The notes: a model not told the origin generated them from the letters alone. 64,000 nt of DNA from Zygnema cylindricum (GCA_037447655.1 JBBHKE010000276.1:124001-188000); one strand, 5' to 3'. Positions 1 through 12,744 are shown, numbered from the stretch's first letter. Translations and numbers: made by a program.

Positions 1-2295
1 CTAAGTGATAGTGCTAGAAGTATGTTGTCAGATAAAAAGATAGGAAAAAGATTTTGGGCAGAAGCAATGAACTGTGCTAATTATCTCAAGAATAGAGTTC
101 TTACTTCAGCTATAAAAGATCAAACACCTTATGAGAGATGGACAGGCCGGAAACCAGACATATCTCACTTAAAGGTTTTCGGCTGTCAAGTATTTAGTCT
201 AGATACAGATCGGTCTAATTGGAAGCTAGATCCTAAAGGAAAACCGAGATACTTATTAGGATATGATGAAGATGTTAAAGGATATAGAGTTTATGATCTA
301 AAAAGGGAAGATATAATCTTAGTAAAACATCTAGTAGTTATGGATGAAGGAAAGTCTGTGGATCCCTTCAAATATACAAAGTCAGTAAAAATCAGATTTG
401 AGTCAGAAAATTCTGATGACTTTGAGCTTCCTAACTATCCAGGTTTTAGAGTTGATGACATTCTTGCAGGTACAAATCAGACTGAAAATGACTCGGCTGT
501 GGAAACTCCAGTGACAACTCTACCCGAAGCGGAAGACGTGGTGGAAATTGATTCGAAACAAAGGATAGGGGAGAAACCGAGTTTGTTCAAAGAATCCACG
601 AGAACCATCTATTCCGGCCTCAGATTTTGAGGGGGGAAGGAGAAGTAGTAAAAGACTGCAAGAAAAACAGGTTAATAACAAGGTAACTAAACTATCTCAT
701 CAAGATGAACCTCAAACTTATGGAGAGGCGATGACTTGTCCAGAAAGAAATCGGTGGAAGACAGCCATCAATGAAGAGATGGCCTCAATTATGGCAGCCG
801 ATACTTGGGAGCTGGTGGATTGTCCACCTAACCGAAAACCAATCGGTTGTAAGTGGGTTTTCAAATTAAAACTGAACCCAGATAACACAATCGAGCGCTA
901 CAAGGCCCGACTAGTGGCAAAGGGATTTACACAAAAGGAGGGAATTGACTACGAGGAAACCTTTGCCCCGGTGGTTATATTTCCCTCCGTCCGCATACTT
1001 CTCAGCCTGGCAGCAGCGGAAGACATGGAAGTGCACCAGATGGACATCAAAACAACCTTTTTGCATGGAGAATTGGAAGAGGAGATCTTCATGCGACAAC
1101 CCGAATGGTTTGTGGAAGAAGGAGAGGAGAGTAAGGTATGCCGGCTGATTAAATCTCTTTATGGTTTGAAACAGGCGCCTCGATAGTGGAATAAGAAGCT
1201 TGATGAGTTTCTTACCGGTCTGGGATATATATCCGGATGAGCTCAGATCACTCAATCTATGTTTTCGAAGATGAGGAAGGTTTTATATTTATTGCAATTT
1301 ATGTTGATGATTTGCTTGTTTTAAGTAAATCAATGGAAAAAATTAATAAACTGAAAACCGATCTTAAGGGGAGATTTGAAATGAAGGATATGGGGGAAGC
1401 AAAATATATTTTGGGAATTCAAGTAGAGAGAGACTGAAAAAGAAAAAATATAAGATTGACTCAAAAGGAAGCAATAGGGAACATGCTTGAAAAATTTCAA
1501 ATGGATAAACCTAATAGTTGTACAACTCCAATGGAATTGAAGAAGGGAAGTGAGGGGAGTGAGGAAGAAGGAGTCATAATCTTAGACGAGGAATTATCTC
1601 CTGAAGAACAGAAGTTCATGCAGACTATTCCTTACAGGCAAGTAGTGGGAAGTCTAATCTATTTTATGAATTGTACCCGGCCGGATTTAGCTGCAGTTGT
1701 AGGAGTGCTGAGTAGAAGTCTAAATGCTCCCACTAAGAGGGATTGGGAGGCAGCTAAGAGAGTTCTTAGATACTTGATAGGAACTAGGGATCTATGGTTG
1801 CATTTGGGTGGGGAGAATACTGACATCACTACTTGGAGTGATGCCTATTATGGTGATGCTCCGATGAGGAGATGCACTTCTGGATATGTATTATATGTGG
1901 GTGATGGGGCTTGCTGTTGGAGTAGCAAACAGCAAAAGGTTATTGCTCAGTCCACCATGGAGGCTGAGTATATGGCCTCTTGCTCTGCTGTAAAAGAATT
2001 GATGTGGGTCAAGTCTTTACTTGGTGAACTTGGTCATCTTAAGAATGGTGTGCAGAAAATATTTTGTGATAATTAGGCAGCAATTGCTATTTCTGCCAAT
2101 CCTAAACATCATTTTAAAGCCAAACATATGGACATTAGACTCAGCTTTGTTAGAGAGAGAGTAGAAAACAAAATAATCAGTTTAGTGTACCGACCATATA
2201 GTGAGATGGTAGCAGATATGATGACCAAACCTGTGCCTTCCCCTAAGCTAATTTTCTGCAGGGAGAAGTGTGGTCTGAAATTAAAGATTGACTAG
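1..2295 (+). pseudogene. Copia element A, pol 3' part (integrase end, RT, RNase H), degenerate
   Basis: This is the downstream part of a Ty1/Copia polyprotein; the upstream part is outside the window. From the left one reads the integrase C-terminal region and linker (to about 630), reverse transcriptase (about 731-1,437, with the catalytic YVDD at about 1,300-1,311) and RNase H (about 1,780-2,240, including WSDA and STMEAEY). The frame ends at the usual polypurine tract just before the LTR. It is broken: a 1-base deletion shifts the frame and stops it at 628-630, a TAG falls at 1,184-1,186, a 2-base insertion lies near 1,225-1,233, a TGA at 1,435-1,437 and a TAG at 2,074-2,076. It is nearly identical by eye to element B at 56,372-58,643, so the two belong to one subfamily. 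No function is expected from this copy. Confidence 0.93.
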
Positions 2296-2308
2296 AAAAT
2301 AAGGGGAG

Positions 2309-3356
2309 TGTAGAAATTAATGGTTTTTAAGTATTTTCTAGGTCTGAATAGAAATAAAGAAGCCGAGGCAGTCTACCTCTAACTTCTCTCTCCAACACTC
2401 AAACTTGTCGCAGTCACTGAGAAATTGGAGAGGAAGCTAGAGCCATGGCTACCTAGGCTATCCTGAGGTTTACGGGAAATTTATATTAGTCAAGGGATTA
2501 ATTACTAAAAGGTATGTGCCGGCGAGAGGATTTGATCCTGGTACCAGCCGGCCGTCAGAGAGTAGATAGCCGGTAGCCTTAGCTGTTAAGCCTAGAAGTA
2601 GTGTTACATAGTATATAGTACGATAATGATTTAAACATGTACACGTAGGATAAATCATTTAACTATAACTGTTAACGGGATACATAGATATGGTAGTGTA
2701 AAAAAACGAATTGCGGTACAGATGAGAAATCAATACCGCGCATTGATTTCATAAGCGAAACAAATACCGCGCATGTATTTAATACGGCTACGATCAAATG
2801 CGAGTTTAATCGGACGGCCGGAATTAGCGCCGAGATCGCGGAAGAAGAATTCGGCGGTTTGTGGGCATCGCCACATCGGATGACGCGTGGCGATGTTACA
2901 TTGGAGCGCGGCATCTCCGAGGATTAAAGGAGCGAATCCGGATATTCCACATGTGGACATTTAGGCCATGTCGTACAATGTCCATACATAAAGTACACCG
3001 GCAGCTGTACTTTTGTGTACGAAACTGAAATCTGATTGGTTCCGTTCATTAGTAGATAGAGTATGTGAGAGAGATAGGACTTAGAAAAATTAGAAGATAG
3101 GACCCTCTCTCCTAGAGAGCTTCTGTACAAAAGGTCAACTTTGACCCTCCATAACTTACTGCTCAGGGGAGCAAATTCAGAGATTCTTTTTGCTATCGAC
3201 TCAAGGGAGTCTTGCCTTCACAGGGGTGAAGGTGGTCAGAGTATTTGTCTGCCAAGGTGGCAGTTATTTTTGCTTAAACACAAAGGGGTCAGGATTATTC
3301 TAGAGGCTTCTTGGAAGCTGTCCATTCTGAGGACTTATGGAGGTCTCAGAGTTTCA
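2309..3356 (+). repeat. 3' LTR of Copia element A
   Basis: The LTR starts with TGTAGAAATT straight after the polypurine tract AAAATAAGGGGAG and ends with ...AGAGTTTCA (1,048 bp). Its ends match the LTRs of element B (53,253-54,307 and 58,657-59,712). It contains the shared LTR landmarks: an antisense GGATCAAATCC box near 2,528-2,538 and the GACTCAAGGGAGTC segment before its end. The next bases belong to another Copia pol tail, so A was inserted into element H. Confidence 0.9.
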
Positions 3357-3455
3357 GAAATGGTAGCTGATATGATGACAAAACCGGTGCCTTCTCCCAA
3401 GTTAAAATATTGCAAGGAAAAGTGTGGAATAAAACTGAAATTAAAATTAGACTAG
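3357..3455 (+). pseudogene. Copia element H, RNase H C-terminal tail
   Basis: About 33 codons encode the end of a Copia RNase H region, starting EMVADMMTKPVPSP and ending at a TAG at 3,453-3,455. The tail is directly joined on its left to the LTR end of element A, so A interrupted H. The rest of H would lie left of the window. A polypurine tract follows at 3,456-3,468. Confidence 0.88.
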
Positions 3456-3468
3456 AAAATAAGGGGAG

Positions 3469-4481
3469 TGTTGAAATTATTAGTTTTACATGGTATTTTC
3501 TAGGTCTGAATTTAGTACAAAATAGAAAAAGGAAAAAGGCGGACAGCCTGCCTCCGCCTCCTCTCTCTACCCACCATACTTATCGTAGTCACTGAGGGAT
3601 AGAGATGGTGGCTGAGCCATGGCTGTCCTAGCTTAAGTAGGCAGGGCTAAAGAGTGACTTATGTCACTCTCAACAAAAGGTTGAGTCCGGCAGGACTCGA
3701 ACCTCCGACCGGTAGAGCGCGGCTTAGCCGTTAGCTCTAACCAGTCTGTCGTAGAAGTCCGTTAGAATACATTAGGTTTGATATTTATTTAAACAGTGTT
3801 ACGACCATGAATTCGATTAACGGAATTACGAACGAAAGAACATGGAACCAAGTATTATATGAAGTGCGAACATTATCTCGCACGAAAACAAATGAATCGG
3901 ACATTTGTTTTTGACGGCGAACATTTAATGTCGAATCTAATCCGAAGGCATATATCAATGCCGAGATCGCGAAATGGTCACTTTTGGCGTTTATGGATGT
4001 GGCATGACGTAGCGCCACGCGGAGGGATGACATTTGGTCGCAGGAATTCTGGCAAACATAAGGACAAGTGAAAAGTGGACACGAGTCCACTCAATGGCGT
4101 TGCCGTACATAGGCCGTACAGAAAGTACATCGACCATAGTACTTTTCTGTACCCCACAGTGATCTAATTGGTTCGTACTTCAATAGATAGGGGTTGTGAG
4201 AGGGATTTAGGACTCAGAGAATTTGTTAGATAGGAACCTCTCTCCCTTTGGGAGTTTGTATAAAACTTGGCATTTTTGCCGACTCATAACTTATCGGCTG
4301 GTTGGCCGTTTCCAGTGATTCTTTTTGCTACGGACTCAAAGGAGTCCAGGCTGCATAAGGGTGCACTCAAACTGTCATTTTGCCTTCCTGGACAGCAGTG
4401 GTTGTGGCTTGAAGTGGGTTAGTTAAATACTATCTAGAGGCTTCCTGTATTCTGTGGTCGAATGGAGGACACAGAATTGCA
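3469..4481 (+). repeat. 3' LTR of Copia element H
   Basis: TGTTGAAATT follows the polypurine tract; the LTR ends ...ACAGAATTGCA (1,013 bp). It resembles the minus-strand LTR of element C (49,877-50,881). Antisense to the LTR, 3,693-3,703 reads GGTTCGAGTCC, a perfect match to the Pol III B-box. The flank after the LTR is CGATG; the partner duplication is outside the window. Confidence 0.88.
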
Positions 4482-4840
4482 CGATGTGGTCTGATGTCTA
4501 CAATGTTACGATGTCACGTCATATCGCAGGAGTTGTGACACCATTTGTCATTGTAGACGTGTACATCCGTCGTTAGTTTTTGAGACGTCAATAATTGCCG
4601 CTTTTATTGTAGACGTTTACAACCGTCGTAGTTATTGCGTACGTCATCATCGATAGTAAGTTTCGTAGTCATTTCCAACCGTCGCAAGTTGTACCCACAT
4701 CTACACCCGTCATATTCCTAAGTTCCGATTTCATTTTCGCACATAGGGACGCTTTTCAAAGTAGTACATAACACTTCACTACAGTCCAAAATACTTTTTC
4801 AAAGTATCGCCTACATGGGGATGCACCCTAATTTTTTTAT
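4482..4840. other. Intergenic DNA with degenerate GTAGACGT/ACAACCGTCG motifs
   Basis: No gene is seen. The segment 4,490-4,730 repeats short motifs such as GTAGACGTGTACATCCGTCG and ACAACCGTCG. Related motifs in the opposite orientation occur at about 28,690-28,830, suggesting an unclassified dispersed repeat. Confidence 0.4.
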
Positions 4841-5094
4841 TAATGTTGTGTATTGGGGAAGAACTTCGTGATAAAACAGATACCGATATTTATCGGTTAT
4901 CTAACGAAATGAACCATACATTTTACTGCCTGATAGTTATCGAACTGTTGTTATCACGATAAAAAACCGAGAAATATTGGTTTCTTACCACGATAGTATC
5001 GCTACCGATATATTGTTCTAATACATCAATTATCGTTAGGCCAAAAAAAGGGGCATATCAGTTATCGGAAAATGGCTACCACTACACAACACTA
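4841..5094. mobile_element. Short hAT-like nonautonomous element
   Basis: The left end TAATGTTGTGTATTGG and the right end ...CACAACACTA are terminal inverted repeats that match those of the better preserved element at 29,584-30,469. The interior carries the same TATCGGTTAT-type motifs. The copy is much shorter (254 bp), has no coding capacity, and no clean 8-bp duplication remains because another MITE abuts its right end. Confidence 0.6.
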
Positions 5095-5352
5095 CACCGT
5101 GAATCGCTATTAGCGTAATAAGACAGATAGCGTAATGAAACAATTAGCATACTTTGTGCTAAATTGGGTTTTTTAAAGTCCATAATGACCACACTATTTA
5201 AAAGGGCACTAAATTACAGTTATGAACCGTATTGAGCGAGGTACCTCAAATAACGTTCAGAAACATTTAGCGTACATTATTCTATTTAAGAATTTGCCGA
5301 AAAAAAGAGGTACCCCAATTAGCGTCATGTACGCTAATAGCGATTCGCGGTG
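5095..5352. mobile_element. TA-inserting MITE with ATCGCTATTAGCG inverted repeats
   Basis: The element begins CACCGTGAATCGCTATTAGCG and ends CGCTAATAGCGATTCGCGGTG, imperfect terminal inverted repeats of about 21 bp, flanked by TA on both sides. It is 258 bp with no ORF. TA duplication suggests a Tc1/mariner-type origin. It lies exactly at the TA end of the hAT-like element on its left. Related copies are at 31,200-31,416 and 42,500-43,021. Confidence 0.75.
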
Positions 5353-5354
5353 TA

Positions 5355-5949
5355 ATTGAAAGGAGATACAAACTAAACGGCCCTATCAGTGTCTGTAAAT
5401 TTAATCAACAAAAATAGCAGGCCCATACAATATGAACAAAACATGAAAATTATGGGCTGATAAAAAAATAGGGTTAAATTTTAGGCTTAAATTTCCGTGG
5501 AACTTGGTGAACACGTACAACATCATCCACGAAATGTAAAATAATCGATGATTGTAGACTCGTCCAAAATGGTAATTTTTTTCTACTGGATATGCCATCA
5601 ATGGATTTTGATAAATTAAAAGTTTCGACGATGTGGACAAACTATATTTTGAGTTATTGTTTTAAGATGGAGTTACGAACAATATATTTTGGGATTTTTG
5701 ACTTGAAGATTTAGCAGTCAAGCAAAAGGTGTTTGTTTAAACAATTGACAACCAAACCAAGGACTTAGAAATGAATTTTCTTCCACCAAAATTTTAAAAT
5801 ATTGGTTATAGATTTCGTGCGACTCCTTTTTTCAGCAGGTCGAGATGACAACCTTAGAGCTAAAGAATTCAATTTTTGGTTGAGACGTTTTCCAGACGAC
5901 GATACGGTGGCCCGCGCAAGATATAGCGGGCGAACACGTGGTTATAGTG
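5355..5949. other. AT-rich intergenic stretch, nothing recognised
   Basis: No coding region, RNA or clear repeat is visible in this AT-rich stretch. It forms the left flank of solo LTR J. Confidence 0.5.
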
Positions 5950-6358
5950 TGTTGAAAAGAGGTAATTAATAGTTGACTATTTATTTTATGAAGACTGTAG
6001 AGAGAGAGAGGATCAGAGAAATTCATGGCTGCCTCCTTGGTTCGAAGGTGCCAGACTTCAATAAGGGACACTTTTAACCAAAAGGTTGGTATAACCCGGA
6101 TTTGATCATGCGTCCTAGTAGTATCAACTTAGCCTACCCACTATCCATAAAGTCGCTGAAGAATCGACACACATATTAGGTTTGATAATTGTTTAAAGTG
6201 TAACGCGACAGTAAATTCATTAAACGGGACAAACTTGCAAGGAGGCGCATGTGGAACGAATCATGCACGGACGCGAATCCGAACCATGAAAATATATTTA
6301 ATCAAACAGTCGTCGTTGCAGCCGCCAACCCGGAATGAAGTTTTGGCGACTTTCGGAG
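5950..6358 (+). repeat. Solo LTR J, left piece
   Basis: The piece starts TGTTGAAAAGAGG and matches the first 40% of a Copia LTR. It is cut at 6,358 by minus-strand element I and resumes at 11,102. The flank 5,945-5,949 (TAGTG) nearly matches 12,745-12,749 (AAGTG) after the third piece, so J is a solo LTR with a one-mismatch target duplication. Confidence 0.8.
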
Positions 6359-7257
6359 TGTAATTTTGTGACCTCCATTGGCCCATGGAATGTCTAACTT
6401 ATATGAAGCCTCTAGGATAATATTTTTCCGTTTGACTTTCCCACTAAATAGGTGGCACCCTCCCACAAAGATATTGTGACCACCTTCACCTTGTGAAGGC
6501 CCGATTCTTTTGAGTATAATGCAAAAATAATCACTGAATTTGCTCCCTTAGCATTAAATTATGGCTAGCCAAAGATGGCATATAAATACAAAAGGTCTCT
6601 GAGAGAGAGGCGCCTCAAAAAATGTCTAAGTCCTAAATTCTTTGTAACCTCCTACTACTACTGTTCCTAACCAATCACAAGACTCTAACATACAAGAAGG
6701 TACAGGTGGCGTTGTACTTCTTGTACGGCCATGGTAACGCATGGCCATTCTGTTGACGCTAGTCAGTTTCCTGAGCCGTAGTCGTTCTCCCGGTAATGTT
6801 CGCTGTCCACTCATGGCTTGCCACGTGTGATCCGCCGACATTAGCTCACAAACCGCCAAATGTCCACTCTGGTGCTTCGGCTCCACGGTGAGCCGTCTGA
6901 TCGGAAATCGGCAATTAATCGCGTCCGTTCGAATTCAATGTCGTTTCGTTTCGTAATGTGTTAAATGGAGTATGTAGATTGTTACTATCTTTAAATATGG
7001 AACACACTTAGTATATTACGTTTTATTAAAACTTAACGGATAAGGCACACGTCTACGCCGTAGGTGTAACATCCCGTAGATGCCAAGATAAAATCCAGCA
7101 TGGTTCATATAATTTTATTAATACTTTTTTTTCTCTTTCTTTTTCATGTGCACCTTGTCTGCTAAGGAGGCAGCCATGGTGGCTCTCCGCCTAACTCTCT
7201 CTCTCGTATTTAAAATCTAGGAAATAAACTATTGACCTGAGAATTACGTTTCCAACA
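6359..7257 (-). repeat. 3' LTR of minus-strand Copia element I
   Basis: On the minus strand this LTR starts TGTTGGAAACGTAATTC (at 7,257) and ends ...GTCACAAAATTACA (at 6,359), 899 bp. The matching 5' LTR is at 10,191-11,101. The element was inserted into solo LTR J. Confidence 0.85.
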
Positions 7258-10190
7258 CCCCCCTTAATTCTTAGTCACTTTTAAGTTTCAATCCATAATT
7301 TTCTCAACAAAATAGCAATTTTGGAGAAAACATAGATTTCGTCATCATATCCGCCACCATTTCCCAATAGACGACGTCACTCCAAGTGGTGATATTAGTA
7401 TTCCCCCCCGCCCAAATGCAACCATAGATCCGTAGTTCCTACCAAGTATATCATTAATCTCCTAGCCTCTTTTCCTAGGATCATCTAGACTCCTACTTAG
7501 AACTCCTACTGCTGCAGCTATGTTTGGATGGGTACATTTCATTAAGTAAATTAAACTCCCTATGATCTGTCTATAGGGAATGTTTTTTTTGAACTCTCTC
7601 GCTTCTTCATCCATCTGATCAAGGATTACCATTCCTCCCTCTAAGCTCCTCTCAGACGCCTTTTTTAAGTCTATTGGAGTAGAGGAACCGTTGGCTTTCT
7701 CCATCTGAAACCTTTTTTAACATGTTTCCTATTTCTTATTTCTGAGTGAGTATTATTATTATCTTTCTTCTATCTGTTTCCATCTAAATTCCTAAAATAT
7801 ATCTAGCTACTCATAGATCCTTTATACCAAAGTCACTCCTCAAATCCTTCATCAACTTATTAATCTTTTCAATTGACTTACTCAAAACGTATTGATCATC
7901 AACTTAGATAGTAAAAAAAAATTACACCATTCTCATCTTCAAACAAATAGATAGAATGGTCCGGACTAATTTGGATGTATCCAAGGTTAGTGAAGAACTC
8001 ATCCAACTTGATGCTCGATTGTTGTGGCGCGTACTTAAGTCCATACAACTACTTGATCAATATGCACACCTTACTCTCTTGTCCATTCTCTGCAAAACCT
8101 TTTGGTTGCTTCATGTATTCTTCTTCTTCAACCTCCATGTTTTCCGTTGCCACCAGATTACGGAGAATTCTCACTACCGGAGCGAAGGTCTCCACATAAT
8201 CTTTCCCCTCTTTTTGTTTTTATTGGAGTCTTTTACTACTCCTTGTTCCTCCCTCAAGTTCAATTGTCGATATCGATGATATCCTCAGATTCTTCTTTGG
8301 ATGCTCCTCGGCTCCTTTATCCATGGAGACCGTTCAATTGCTTCTTCTCCCCTCTCGTGCGACATGGGAGGAATCTCTTCTTCCACTTCAAATTTTGCTT
8401 CTGTTGTGTCTGCATTGTCTTTGATGAGTTGTCTCCTCCGATACATCCTCTAATTCAAATTTGATTTTGACACTTTTATTGTATTTTATGAGATCTACGG
8501 ATTTTCGTTCATCCATTACAATTAGATTCTTTACCAAGATTATATCTTTCTCGTCAAGATCATAGACTCCATATCTCTTTACCTCCTCATCACATCCCAC
8601 TAAGTATCCAGGTTTACCCTTTGCATCCACTTTAACTGCACAGGAATACAAAACTCCTTTTTTTTCATTGCAATGTGAAACATGCCTTGGCTTCCCGTTT
8701 TAGCTATCAAATGAACCTCATTTTCAAAGCTAGTTGTGAACACACCCTTTCTAGTTTTTGTCTCAAATTCCTTGTCATCTAACACTCATGTACATATCAA
8801 ATTTTTGTTTAACTGAGGAATATACAAAACATTTGACAAGGTCAACATGGATACCTTCCCATCCACTAAGACCTTGAGGTCTACCAATCCCACTAAGCTA
8901 GTGGTGACAATTCTCCCATCCCTGTACTCTATCCCTACGGATGCAATCTTTCTCAGTTTTATAAACTATTTTCTATCTCTACACATATGTATAGATGCTC
9001 CTGAGTTAATGATCAACCCATCCTTGGGTGTTCTTTCATACCTCCGAAAGCACACTTTTGCCTTCTTCGAATTTCTGTCTCCATACCTTTTTTTTCTTCT
9101 TTTACATCTACGAGATGCTCCTCTTCGAGTGTCTCTTCCTTGTCTCCACCCACTTATGTTGCCAAAAGTGTCATATTTTTCCCTCCTTGACTCCAATTTG
9201 CTTGTCCATCTTTCTTTCCTACGTAGCTACGCCAATCTGGTGCAATCTACCATGATATGCATGGGTTTCTTGCAAAAATGGCATACTCCCTTTGGGGGGC
9301 CGTTTCTTGGACCCTCAAATTTGTCCTTCTCTCCCCCCTCCATCGAAAGGCTTGTAAGGTTTCCTTCCATTTCGGTTCATTCAATCTATCCCTGTAGCAA
9401 GTGCTCGAATAATTGGATTTCCTCGACGGAGCACCGTACTATTATCCCGGACCAAGATCATCCCAACAATTGAGTTCCAAATCCATCGGTTATCAGGCAA
9501 TTCGTGAACTCTGTATACAATACTTTCATACTTATCTAGAGTTTCATGATAAGATTATTGAATTTATGTTTTTTTGTCTCAACCTTTCATGCACTCTCAA
9601 GTTCAACATAAAGTCCAGCAAGATCATTACAAAAATCTAGCGTGCTACCACCTTTATAAACATAGGCTTATAATTTCTGGTCTGCTAGCTGTTGTTCTTG
9701 GATAGTTCCACTCTTATACAGGCTCACTAGAGACTTCCAGAGTTTTGCAGACTTAGTAAGATTCAGAAGGGGAAGCGCAATTGCTTGTGTGAGTTTCCTC
9801 AAAATGACATGTTTGGCCACCTCATTTTTGTAGTGCCAAACCTCTTGGTTATTCTCCTCAGTTTTTTGTACAGTTGGTGTTCTTACTGCTCCAGTTGTTG
9901 CCGTAAGTATGGATTTCTCCTTCCTTTTCTCTCCATTCCTAATGATGGTTTCTTCATCATCTTCAGCTTCCTCTGAGGCTGTAGGCACTCATCTGCCCAG
10001 TTGTGATTCTCCTGGAAATCGAGCTCCTCCGAAACCTGGTGGGGCTTCAATGCTCGGTGCACCACACCTCACTTACCCCGATACTATCCCCCAAAGGTGT
10101 TTTTCAATTAAGGTACCTCTCATCATTGCTTCCCAATAAATAAACCCTCTTCCCTCGAAAATAGGCACCCTAGAGTGTGGACCCATAACC
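7258..10190 (-). pseudogene. Copia element I, internally deleted gag-pol
   Basis: Read on the minus strand from 10,190, this region has the primer-binding site GGTTATGGGTCCACAC at about 10,175-10,190, gag remnants (about 10,065-9,668), protease with INSGASIHMC (Asn codon at 9,005-9,007 where Asp is expected), GAG-pre-integrase remnants (about 8,785-8,600), the integrase C-terminal linker (8,651-8,388) and a region between RT and RNase H (7,704-7,462). The integrase core is missing, RT is badly decayed and most of RNase H is gone. At 2.9 kb against about 4.35 kb in element B, the interior has lost roughly a third. It is non-coding. Confidence 0.88.
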
Positions 10191-11101
10191 TGTAATTCTG
10201 TGACCTCCATTGGCCCACAAAATTTCCAGCTTATATGAAACCTCTAGGATAATATTTTCCCGTTTGACTTTCCCACTCAATAAGTGCCACCCTAGCACGC
10301 AAATATTCTGACCACCTTCACCTCGTGAAGGCCCGACTCCCTTGAGTTGAACGCAAAAAGAATCACTGAATTTGCTCCCCTAAACATTAAGTTATGCTAG
10401 CCAAAGATGGCCTATAAATACAAAGGTCTTTCAGAGAGAGGCGCCTCAAAAAATGACTAAGTCCTAAATCCCTCTCTCAACCTCCTACTACTAGTGCACC
10501 TAACCAATCACAAGATTGTAAGGTAGGAGAAGGAACATGTGCCGTTATACTTCTTGTAGTCTATGGTACGGCATGGCCTTTCCGTTGACGCTAGTCAGTT
10601 TTTTAGCCGTTAGTCAGTTTTTTAGCCATAGTTTCATTAGTCGTTCTCCTCGTAATGTCGGCTGTCCATTTGTGGCTTGCCACGTGTCATCTACCGACAT
10701 TAGCTCACAAACCGCCAAATGTCCACTTTGGTGCTTGGGCTCGACTGTGAGCCGTCTGATCGAAAACTGACAATTAATTGCATCCATTCAAATTCAATGT
10801 CATTTCATTGCGTAATGCGTTAAATGGAGTATGTAGATTGGTATTATCTTTAAATACGGATTATACCTAGTACGTTTTGTTTCATTAAGACTTAACGGAT
10901 AAGGCGCATTACATCTTTGTAGGTGCCAGGATCAAATCCAGCAGTGGGTCATGTTATTTTGTTAATATTTTTTTTCTCTTTCTCTCTTTTATGTACACCT
11001 TGTTGCTAAGAAGGCTGCTATGGTGGCTCTCCGCCTAACTCTCTCTCTCCTATCTAAAGTGTAGGAAATAAACTAGTGATATGAGAATTACTTTTTCAAT
11101 A
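10191..11101 (-). repeat. 5' LTR of minus-strand Copia element I
   Basis: It is bounded on the minus strand by the primer-binding site at 10,190 and by a mutated start (TATTGAAAAAGTAATTC, expected TGTTG) at 11,101; 911 bp. It is similar throughout to the LTR at 6,359-7,257. The flanks CGGAG (left) and GATAG (right) do not form a clean duplication. Confidence 0.83.
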
Positions 11102-11236
11102 GATAGCGTCACGCGATGCCACATGGAGCCACATTATTGGAAACTGGAGAAGATGGGAGGAAGAACCATGTCCCCCGATGTGATAGGCGTCACCCGGAAG
11201 GCCATGTCGTACAATGGTCGTACAAGAAGTACATCG
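11102..11236 (+). repeat. Solo LTR J, middle piece
   Basis: This is the continuation of LTR J after element I, with the CACATGGAGCC and GTCGTACAATGGTCGTACAAG segments typical of these LTRs. It is cut at 11,236 by solo LTR K. Confidence 0.75.
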
Positions 11237-12365
11237 TGAAATTTTGTGAGCTTTATTCTCCCACAGAATTCGCAGATCCAAAGAAGCTTATCTAGATAGT
11301 GCCGACTCCAAGTTGATATTAAGCTAAATGACTGACACCCTGACAGTCAAAACCCCAATACAACTTCACCGCAATCAAATAAGACTTTCTGTGTGGTGAG
11401 TTCCCCCTCAAAATGCAAAGTTAGAATATGAGGTTTGGATAACATTCCCCACTTTGAATTTTCATTAGAAATGCCACCACCCTGGCAGGGAAAGACTCTG
11501 ACTGACTACACTCCTCTGTAGCGTGGACTTTCTTGAGTCCGCAACAAAAAAATCAATAAATTTGCTTCCCTGAGCAGTTAGTTATGGCTGGCCAAAGATG
11601 GCATGTAAATATAGAAGCACTCTCGGAGAGAGGCGGCTACCAACTATTTTTTCTAAGTCTTAAACCCCTCTCTAAACCCTCTACTACTGGAGTAGGACAC
11701 CTTTTAAAATACTGTAAATTACAGAAAGGTACAGGTGCCCAAGTACTTTCTGTACGACCATTGTACGTCATGACCAAAATGTCGACGCTTGTCACATCGG
11801 GATTTTTTCTCGTATTCTCCAAAGATGCTGCAAACAAATGATATATTGCCACGTGTCATCCGGAGTGGGGCATCCGAAAACCGCCAAGGGGGCCATTCTA
11901 GAATCTCGGCTCGCACCATGGCCGTCGATCAAGGTCGGCTTTTGATTCTAGCCGTCAAAAATAATATGTCGCACATTTGTTTCGTGCGGTACCCTAATTA
12001 GTACTAAATCTAAAATATATTTACGCCGCTAAATGAAATCCTCTACGTGTTGACATTTAAATATCTATCGTACCCTATATACTCACCATTGGTTCTAAAC
12101 TTATAGGACAAAGCTAACGGCTATAGGCAGAATGACATACGACATTTACCAGGATCAAATCTTGGGGCCGTAAATCTTCTTTCTGGTAAATCTACCAAAG
12201 CTACTCGTTTTCTCTTTAGAAGGCCTTGGCAGCCATGGCTCTAGCTCCCTATCCAGTCTCCAGTGACTATAACAAGTGTGGGGGCTTGGAGAAGGGAGTT
12301 AGAGGCAGATTGCCTCTGCTCTTTTCTATCATAATACAATCCTAGAAAATACTTAAATATCAACA
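11237..12365 (-). repeat. Solo LTR K (minus strand), D subfamily
   Basis: On the minus strand it starts TGTTGATATTTAAG at 12,365 and ends at 11,237 (1,129 bp). Its end aligns without gaps over about 37 bp with the end of LTR D (60,204-61,371). The flanks CATCG (11,232-11,236) and AATCG (12,366-12,370) differ at one base and look like a decayed 5-bp duplication. No internal region exists. Confidence 0.82.
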
Positions 12366-12744
12366 AATCGACCAGTGTACCTTCTTGTACTATACAGTGA
12401 TCCTATTTGTCTAAGGTTTAGTAGTAGGTAGCTTTGAGTAGGCAGACTAAGACTTAGTGAAATTTAGGTACCTATCTCTAAGAGAGCTTGTAACTATAAA
12501 GGTCATCTTTGACCAACCATAACTAACTGTTGAGGGGAGCAAATTAAGTGATTCTTTTTACGTTCGGCCAAGCACAAGGGTGATGGTAATAAGAATATTT
12601 AGGGCGATGGTAATAAAATTAACTCTACGCTTGGATGGCATTTATTCAGTGGGAAAGTGGAAGGGGAAAATATTATCCTAGAGGCTTTACATAGGCTGCA
12701 TACTCCGTGGGTCAATGTGGGTAAATGGAGGCCACAGAGTTTCA
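12366..12744 (+). repeat. Solo LTR J, right piece
   Basis: The remainder of LTR J ends ...CACAGAGTTTCA. No primer-binding site follows, which confirms a solo LTR. The interval 12,745-12,876 after it has no recognisable feature. Confidence 0.78.
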
